Shown in pieces: positions 5,698 to 10,605 of a stretch of 10,605 nucleotides of DNA (position 1 is the stretch's first letter; every line of letters begins with the position of its first letter). A program made the position numbers and the translations under genes. This DNA is from JALZDI01 sp036259355. GTDB taxonomy: Bacteria; Actinomycetota; Actinomycetes; Propionibacteriales; Nocardioidaceae. Where the stretch lies: NCBI GenBank assembly GCA_036259355.1, contig DATABY010000234.1, positions 1 to 10,605 of the forward strand. The letters are read 5' to 3'. The notes below the pieces were generated by a model. That model was not told where the DNA came from and did not search any database. It saw nothing but the letters and a program-made list of their open reading frames with translations.

Positions 5698-8600
5698 GCG
5701 GACCGGCTGCCCGGCCGACTTCCCTTGCTGCCCGGCGCGAAGTGGACCGCCAGCATGGCGGTGTCGTCGTCATGCTCGGTGTCGCGGCCGAGCGCCACCA
5801 ACGCCCGGTCGCACAGCAGCTCCGGCTCACGTGAGGCCCTTGCGGCTGCGGCCAGGGTCGCCATCCCCTGGTCGATCGGCAGCCACCGGTCCTCGACCAG
5901 GCCGTCGGTGTAGAGGAGCACAGTCGCGCCGGCGGCGAGCGTGACCTCCACCTCGGTGTAGCCGTTGCTGCCGGTGCCCAGCGGCGGGCCGGGCGGCACG
6001 TCGAGGTAGCTGACCTCACCGCCGGGGGCGCGGACCAGGGGCGGGAGGTGGCCGGCGGAGGTCATCGTGAACCTGCCGGAGCCGGAGTCGAGGATGCCCA
6101 GCAGGACCGTGGCGATCTGGTCCTGTTCCAGGCGCATCAGCTCGGTGTCGATGCGGGCGAGCGCCTCGGCGGGACCGAGCCCGGCGTACACGTGGGCACG
6201 CGCGGTCGCGCGCAGCTGGCCCATCACCGCGGCTGCCTGCAGGCCGCGGCCCATCACGTCGCCGATGATGAGCGCGACCCGGCCGTCCTCGAGCGGGATG
6301 ACGTCGTACCAGTCGCCGCCGATGTTGGTGCCCTCCGCACCGGGGAAGTAGCGCCAGGCCAGCGCCAGCCCGGGCACCCGCGGGAGCACCTGCGGCAGCA
6401 GGCTGCGCTGCAGCGTCAGCGCCACCTCGCGCTCGTGCCGGAAGCGCGCCGCGTTGTCGAGGGCAACCGCCGCGCGGTCGGCGAGCTCGGTGGCCAGCAT
6501 CAGCTCGTCGTCGGAGTACGCCGGCCCGTCGACCCGGGCCAGCACCATCGCACCGAGCAGGCTTTCGCGGCGGACGAACGGCACGGCGATCACGCTGCGC
6601 GGCCGCAGCGGCTCTGCCCGCTCACCGCCACCGAACAAGGCGCACAGCTGGTCCTGGCGTTGTGCCGACGCCTCCGGGTAGCACACCCGGCGCCCGGTCT
6701 GGAGCACCTCCGCGATGTCCCCCGCCTTCCCGGTGTCGAGCGGATGCTCGCGCTGCAGCCGACGCATCAGCAGGGTCAGCTCGCCGTCGCGGTGCTTGGC
6801 GGTGGCGGCGCCGACCCTTCCGGACTCGTTGGCGAGGTAGACCGCACACCAGTCGGCCAGTTCGGGAACGACCAGGTCGGTCAGGTTGGCCAACGTGTCG
6901 TCGGGGTCGAGGGACGAAGCAACGCGGGCGGTGCTGTCGGCCAGGAAGCTCGCCCGGTTGCGGGCGGTCCGCTCGGCGCTCACCAGGTGGGCACGCTCGA
7001 TCGCCAGCGCGCACTGGTGCCCGAAGGCCCCGAGCAGCTGGACCACGTCGTCGTCGAGGACGTACGTGGGCGGGAACGTCAGCGACAGCGCACCGCGCGT
7101 GCGCTTGCCCACCAGCAGCGGGACGCACACCAGGGAGTGCTCACGGCGTGACTCTCCCGCCAGCGCCGGGTAGCGCTCCTCAATCTCCGCCCGGGAACGC
7201 AGCACGACGGTCTGGCGCGTGCGCACGACCTCACTGGCCGGCAGGTTGGCGGCGACTGGGAAGGTGGTCCAGCGCTCCAGGGTTCCGGGCGAGGCGCCCT
7301 CCATCTCGACGGTGAGCAGCGTGTCGGGGCTGTCCAGCACGCACAGTGCCGACATCTGCGCACCCAGCGTGCGGTGGGCCTCCTCCGCGACGATCGCACC
7401 GATCTGCTGCACGTCGCTGGCACCCGCCAGCGCGGCCGTGATCTGGTTGAGCCGGCTCAGGCGACCGACCGCGGTCTCGGCGTCGGCGCGTGCGCGGCGT
7501 TCGAGCGTGTACAGGTCGGCACGGTCGAGCGCCTGCACGGTCTGCGCGGTGAACGCGAGGACGAACGCACGCTCCTCCTCGTCGAACAGGTGCGGTGACT
7601 CGAAGCTGAGACGAAGCACGCCGAGCACACGACCGGCCAGCACGAGCGGCACCGCGCACAACGACACCGTCCTGGGCTCCACCGCTCGCATCTGGGGAAA
7701 GGTGAGGTCGCGCTGCTCCGGGGACTCCAGCCAGACCGGCTGCATCGACCGCAGGGCCTCCGCCGACGGCAGGGACGCCTGCACTCCGCTCTCCTGCAGG
7801 CTTCGCAGCAGGGCGTCGCCGTAGTGGACGTTCGCCAGCACGTCGAAGTGGCCGTCGTTCGTCGGCACCAGGAGCGCCCCACGCGACGCCCCGAGCGCCT
7901 CCACCCCTTGCGCCACCACCACCTGGGCAACATCCTCCAGCGATGTGGCACCGGCGAGCGACGCGGTCACCTGCTGCAGGCGAGCCGCCCGGTCGGTCGC
8001 CCGATGAGCCGTGGCGACGATCTCGAGCTCGTCGAGCAGGTGGTGCTCGAACGACACCCGCGGCGGGGGCTCCTCCCCCTTGCCGAGCGCCCGCAGCTGT
8101 TCGACCAGCGAGGTGACGTACCACTCCCGGAAGGCCCGGTGCTGGGGCGGCGTCTCCAGGGTGAGCAGCCGCGCCGCGCGCGCGTAGGCGTCGACCTCCC
8201 CGAGCGCGTGCAGGTACTCCAGGCCCGCGTCCGCCGCCGAGAGCGGCAGCGTGAGGACCAGGTGCGTGCGTTCGTCGGCGGCGGCCGCCGAGCCGAGCGC
8301 CTGGCGCTTGATCTCGTCGCGGGCCTCGGCGAACCGCGTCGTGACCGTGTCGATGAGCCGGGCCAGGTCACCCGGGATCGCAGCGGTCTGGCCGCTCGCC
8401 GCGCCAGCCGAGACCAGGACGAACTCGCGGATGACGCTGTCGACGTGGGCCTTGGCGGCCAGCAACAGGTCCGTGGGCACGTCGCCGAGCTCGATCCTGA
8501 ACCGGGGTTCGCCGCTGGGCGTCAACGAGCCGGCCACGGGTTCTGGGAGCTCGTCGCAGACCGGTCCCGGCCGGGCCGGCTGCTTCGGGCTGCTCTCGGC

Positions 8601-9095
8601 CAGGCCGACCTCAGCCCAGACCAGCTTTCCGCGGGGGCGCCGGTCGAGGCCCCACCGTTCGCTCAGCGCGTCCACCAGCATCAGGCCGCGCCCGGTCATC
8701 GCCTCGGGCCCGTGCACGGGACGTACCGGCGTACCGGCGGAGGTGTCCGCGACCTCCAGCCGGGCCCGGTCCGCGGAGATCTGTACGCCGACGGTCACCG
8801 GCGGGCGGCCGTGCAGCGTGGCGTTGGTGACCAGCTCGGAGAGGATCAGCTCGCAGTCGTCGGCGCGGTGCTCGAGGGCGGTCCCGTGCAGCTGCTCGCG
8901 GACGAACCGGCGCGCCGCTGGAACGGCATCCGGCGCGTTCGACAGCTGCAGCGTGTGCTCCACGACGTGCGGACCCCCTCGCTCCCGGCTGACGCCGACA
9001 GACATCCCCTCTGCATTCTCTAGGAAGCCTCGGCACTTGCAAACTGACGGCTCGGAAATGCCGGCAAACAGGGCAACTCCCGGCACCCCGACCAT
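5616..9095 (-). CDS. Multidomain SpoIIE/PP2C phosphatase with N-terminal RsbW-like ATPase and three GAF domains
   Basis: A cytoplasmic signalling protein of 1159 residues that should control an anti-sigma/anti-anti-sigma (partner-switching) pathway by dephosphorylating a STAS protein. Residues about 45-165 are an RsbW-type histidine-kinase-like ATPase: ELVTNATLHG N-box (87-96), VADTSAG (115-121), GRGLML (135-140). Residues about 197-360 are mostly helical and unrecognised. GAF domains lie at about 382-530, 560-702 and 730-882. The phosphatase (about 890-1120) keeps its metal aspartates: GGDWYD (926-931), GDVMGRG (945-951), YTDG (1062-1065) and DDDT (1109-1112). The start at 9095 has GAGGTGA 7 bases upstream, but the first 30 codons have unusually many A/T third positions. 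ATG 9005 or GTG 8963, just before the ATPase, may be the true start. No sigma or STAS gene is adjacent. Confidence 0.92.
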   Translation of the reverse strand: MVGVPGVALFAGISEPSVCKCRGFLENAEGMSVGVSRERGGPHVVEHTLQLSNAPDAVPAARRFVREQLHGTALEHRADDCELILSELVTNATLHGRPPVTVGVQISADRARLEVADTSAGTPVRPVHGPEAMTGRGLMLVDALSERWGLDRRPRGKLVWAEVGLAESSPKQPARPGPVCDELPEPVAGSLTPSGEPRFRIELGDVPTDLLLAAKAHVDSVIREFVLVSAGAASGQTAAIPGDLARLIDTVTTRFAEARDEIKRQALGSAAAADERTHLVLTLPLSAADAGLEYLHALGEVDAYARAARLLTLETPPQHRAFREWYVTSLVEQLRALGKGEEPPPRVSFEHHLLDELEIVATAHRATDRAARLQQVTASLAGATSLEDVAQVVVAQGVEALGASRGALLVPTNDGHFDVLANVHYGDALLRSLQESGVQASLPSAEALRSMQPVWLESPEQRDLTFPQMRAVEPRTVSLCAVPLVLAGRVLGVLRLSFESPHLFDEEERAFVLAFTAQTVQALDRADLYTLERRARADAETAVGRLSRLNQITAALAGASDVQQIGAIVAEEAHRTLGAQMSALCVLDSPDTLLTVEMEGASPGTLERWTTFPVAANLPASEVVRTRQTVVLRSRAEIEERYPALAGESRREHSLVCVPLLVGKRTRGALSLTFPPTYVLDDDVVQLLGAFGHQCALAIERAHLVSAERTARNRASFLADSTARVASSLDPDDTLANLTDLVVPELADWCAVYLANESGRVGAATAKHRDGELTLLMRRLQREHPLDTGKAGDIAEVLQTGRRVCYPEASAQRQDQLCALFGGGERAEPLRPRSVIAVPFVRRESLLGAMVLARVDGPAYSDDELMLATELADRAAVALDNAARFRHEREVALTLQRSLLPQVLPRVPGLALAWRYFPGAEGTNIGGDWYDVIPLEDGRVALIIGDVMGRGLQAAAVMGQLRATARAHVYAGLGPAEALARIDTELMRLEQDQIATVLLGILDSGSGRFTMTSAGHLPPLVRAPGGEVSYLDVPPGPPLGTGSNGYTEVEVTLAAGATVLLYTDGLVEDRWLPIDQGMATLAAAARASREPELLCDRALVALGRDTEHDDDTAMLAVHFAPGSKGSRPGSRSAQDGRNVRTGDRPLLALVDSRETTRNE

Positions 9096-9102
9096 ACCGC
9101 GG

Positions 9103-9109
9103 TCACCTC
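9103..9109 (-). promoter_or_regulatory. Ribosome binding site of the phosphatase gene (longest start)
   Basis: On the minus strand this reads GAGGTGA, 7 bases before ATG 9095 and 17 bases after the stop of the upstream glutamate synthase fragment, so the two genes could share a transcript. The rival starts have poor signals: GAGGGG touches ATG 9005, and AGGGGG lies 10 bases before GTG 8963. Confidence 0.5.
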
Positions 9110-9125
9110 TCCCGGACCGGCGCGG

Positions 9126-10100
9126 TCACGTCTGCGCGGTCTCGGGTGGCCCCTCGGCGTCCTCGGTCGGCTCGCGGTGGCCGGTCATCAACGCGATGAC
9201 GTCTCGCTCGAGGTCCCGACCCGGGAGCCCCCAGCCCGGCTGGTACTCGTAGACCTGCTGCAACGGCCGCCCCCGGCTCACGGTGTCGACGATCTCCACC
9301 GCATCGGGCCCGATCAACGCCGGATGCTCGACGCCGCAGGCCTCGGCCACCTTCAGCAGGTCCCGGCGCAGCGTCTTGACGTAGTTGGCGGTGCGGACCG
9401 ACTTCATGGCCGGGTCCAGACCATGGGCCAACCACGGGTTCTGGGTCGCCACCCCGGTCGGGCACGTGTCGGTGTGGCACTTCTGCGCCTGGACGCAACC
9501 GACCGCGAGCATCGGCTCCCGGGCGACGTTGACCATGTCGACGCCGAGGCCGAACGCCACCACGGCGTTGTCCGGCAGCCCCAGCTTGCCGGCACCGATG
9601 AAGACCACGTCGTCCTGCAGGCCACGTTCGGCGAAGATCGAGTACACGCGGCTGAAGCCGAGCCGGAACGGCAGCGACACCGAGTCGGTGAAGATCAACG
9701 GTGCGGCGCCCGTCCCGCCCTCTCCCCCGTCGACGGTGACGAAGTCGACGCCACGGCCGCTCGACCGCATCTGGTCGGCGAGCTCGACCCAGAAGTCGGT
9801 GTCACCGACGGCCGACTTGATGCCGACGGGCAGCCCGGTCTCCTCGGCGAGCATCTCCACCCAGTCCAGCATGCTGTCCACGTCGTGGAACTCCGCGTGC
9901 CGGGAGGGGCTGATGCAGTCCTCGCCGACCGGCACCCCGCGGGTCTCCGAGATCTCCGCGGACACCTTGGGGGCCGGCAGCAGGCCGCCCAGGCCCGGCT
10001 TGGCGCCCTGGCTGAGCTTGATCTCCAGCGCCCGGATCGGGTCCCTGGCGATGAGGGCCTTGAGCCGGTCGAGGTCGAACCTCCCCTGCTCGTCGCGGCA
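9126..10100 (-). CDS. FMN-binding glutamate synthase family protein, N-terminally truncated
   Basis: The open frame keeps 324 residues homologous to the FMN/central domain of glutamate synthase, from CRDEQGRFDL to the stop at 9126. Visible motifs, numbered from that cysteine: KLSQGAKPG (28-36), DGGEGGTGAAP (124-134), GAGKLG (169-174), and C202-x5-C208-x4-C213 in a CHTDTCPTGVATQ context, the three-cysteine 3Fe-4S pattern of this family. Full proteins of this subfamily have a further N-terminal part of roughly 200-270 residues with an early half of the FMN barrel (NISGMSFG-type motifs); this is absent. Upstream the frame stays open but has no homology, and the first usable start is GTG 9965, which would remove still more. 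The fragment is unlikely to be functional if the junction is real. It may instead be intact in the organism and broken by assembly. Confidence 0.88.
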   Translation of the reverse strand, partial: CRDEQGRFDLDRLKALIARDPIRALEIKLSQGAKPGLGGLLPAPKVSAEISETRGVPVGEDCISPSRHAEFHDVDSMLDWVEMLAEETGLPVGIKSAVGDTDFWVELADQMRSSGRGVDFVTVDGGEGGTGAAPLIFTDSVSLPFRLGFSRVYSIFAERGLQDDVVFIGAGKLGLPDNAVVAFGLGVDMVNVAREPMLAVGCVQAQKCHTDTCPTGVATQNPWLAHGLDPAMKSVRTANYVKTLRRDLLKVAEACGVEHPALIGPDAVEIVDTVSRGRPLQQVYEYQPGWGLPGRDLERDVIALMTGHREPTEDAEGPPETAQT

Positions 10101-10605
10101 GCACGGCGCCGCTCTGCGGGCACTTGTAGTGCGTCGGCAGCACCCGTCGGCCGGTGGTGACGACCTCGCCGGTCGCGGGGTCGACCGCCTCCTCGGCCGG
10201 CCCGAGGTGCATGCCCTCGACGCACAGGTAGCCGAACTTCGATCGCGTCGCCGGCGGCAGGCCGTACGCCTCGTGGTTGCGGAAGAACTTCGCGTAGCCC
10301 TTGGTCGTGAGCACGCTCAGCCGCTCGCGGATGGTGTCCTTGCCCCCCAGCCCGGCCCGGTTCTCGAACCGATCGGCGAACTGCGCGCCGGTGTAGACGC
10401 GCCCCGCCGCGGCCTCGTCGTAGAGCAGCTGGAGGATCACGTCGTGCTTGCGCCGGCGCTCGGCATCCAGCCTCTCGCCGTGCTCCCTGCGGACCAGCCG
10501 CTCGCCGCGGCGGTCGACCTCGACCCATTCGCCGTCGACCTTGTCGACGAGCATCGGCGCGAGCGCCGGCTGTACTTCGAGCTCCGGAACGGCCCGGCGC
10601 TCGCG
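10096..10605 (-). CDS. Winged-helix-like protein of unknown function, partial at both ends
   Basis: The frame is open from the right edge (17 codons before the first Met at 10554, which lacks a ribosome site), so the gene probably starts outside the window. Numbered from that Met, residues about 39-92 look like a winged helix: ILQLLYDEA, then YTGAQFADRFENRAGLGGKD, then an IRERLSVLTTKGYAKFF recognition-like stretch. A SKFGYLCVEGM strand pair (105-115) and HYKCPQSGAVLP (142-153) follow. After LP the frame runs into the glutamate synthase gene in the wrong frame (nominal stop at 9802), so coding content ends near 10096. The sequence reminds me of small DNA-binding proteins near conjugative elements in other phyla, but I cannot name a family. 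Function is unassigned. Confidence 0.6.

Noticed and set aside
9802..10095. Continuation of the winged-helix protein to the nominal stop at 9802
   Set aside because: This part is Gly/Arg/Pro-rich shadow sequence of the glutamate synthase gene in another frame.

Overview
The window is very GC-rich DNA with strong G/C bias at third codon positions, GTG and TTG starts, a Tat signal, and a SpoIIE/GAF-type stress regulator. This fits a high-GC actinobacterium; a Nocardioides-like member of the Nocardioidaceae is my best guess, from protein style rather than any search. No CRISPR array, insertion sequence, integrase or rRNA is visible. No gene-free stretch exceeds 300 bases; the longest is the 288-base divergent intergenic region at 1650-1937.

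Layout. (1) 33-1649, minus: a secreted M28-family zinc aminopeptidase with an inserted PA domain and a histidine-rich tail. (2) 1650-1937: divergent promoter region with two clear inverted repeats. (3) 1938-4819, plus: a translationally coupled DUF1800-DUF1501 gene pair. The DUF1501 protein carries a Tat signal; the DUF1800 protein has no secretion signal but starts with an extreme arginine-rich leader. (4) 4862-4934, plus: tRNA-Arg(CCT). (5) 5071-5697, plus: a secreted cupredoxin with a fibronectin-III-like C-terminal region, preceded by a 14-base perfect palindrome that looks like an operator. (6) 5616-9095, minus: a large one-protein signalling module (RsbW-like ATPase, unassigned helical region, three GAF domains, SpoIIE/PP2C phosphatase) whose 3' end overlaps the cupredoxin gene tail to tail. 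(7) 9126-10100, minus: the C-terminal part of an FMN-binding glutamate synthase family protein whose N-terminal part is missing. (8) 10096-10605, minus: an unrelated winged-helix-like protein, running off the right edge and cut at the same point where the glutamate synthase begins.

Three of the first four protein genes look like envelope or extracellular functions (aminopeptidase, Tat-linked DUF1501, cupredoxin). The DUF1800 protein may join them if it is carried out by its partner. The phosphatase gene is a cytoplasmic partner-switching regulator with no sigma factor or STAS antagonist beside it. The most unusual points are the arginine leader on DUF1800, the abrupt chimeric junction near 10.1 kb (a real deletion or an assembly chimera), and the unassigned region in the phosphatase. 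I see no convincing complete novel defence or biosynthetic system; the DUF1800/DUF1501 pair is the closest thing to an uncharacterised system.
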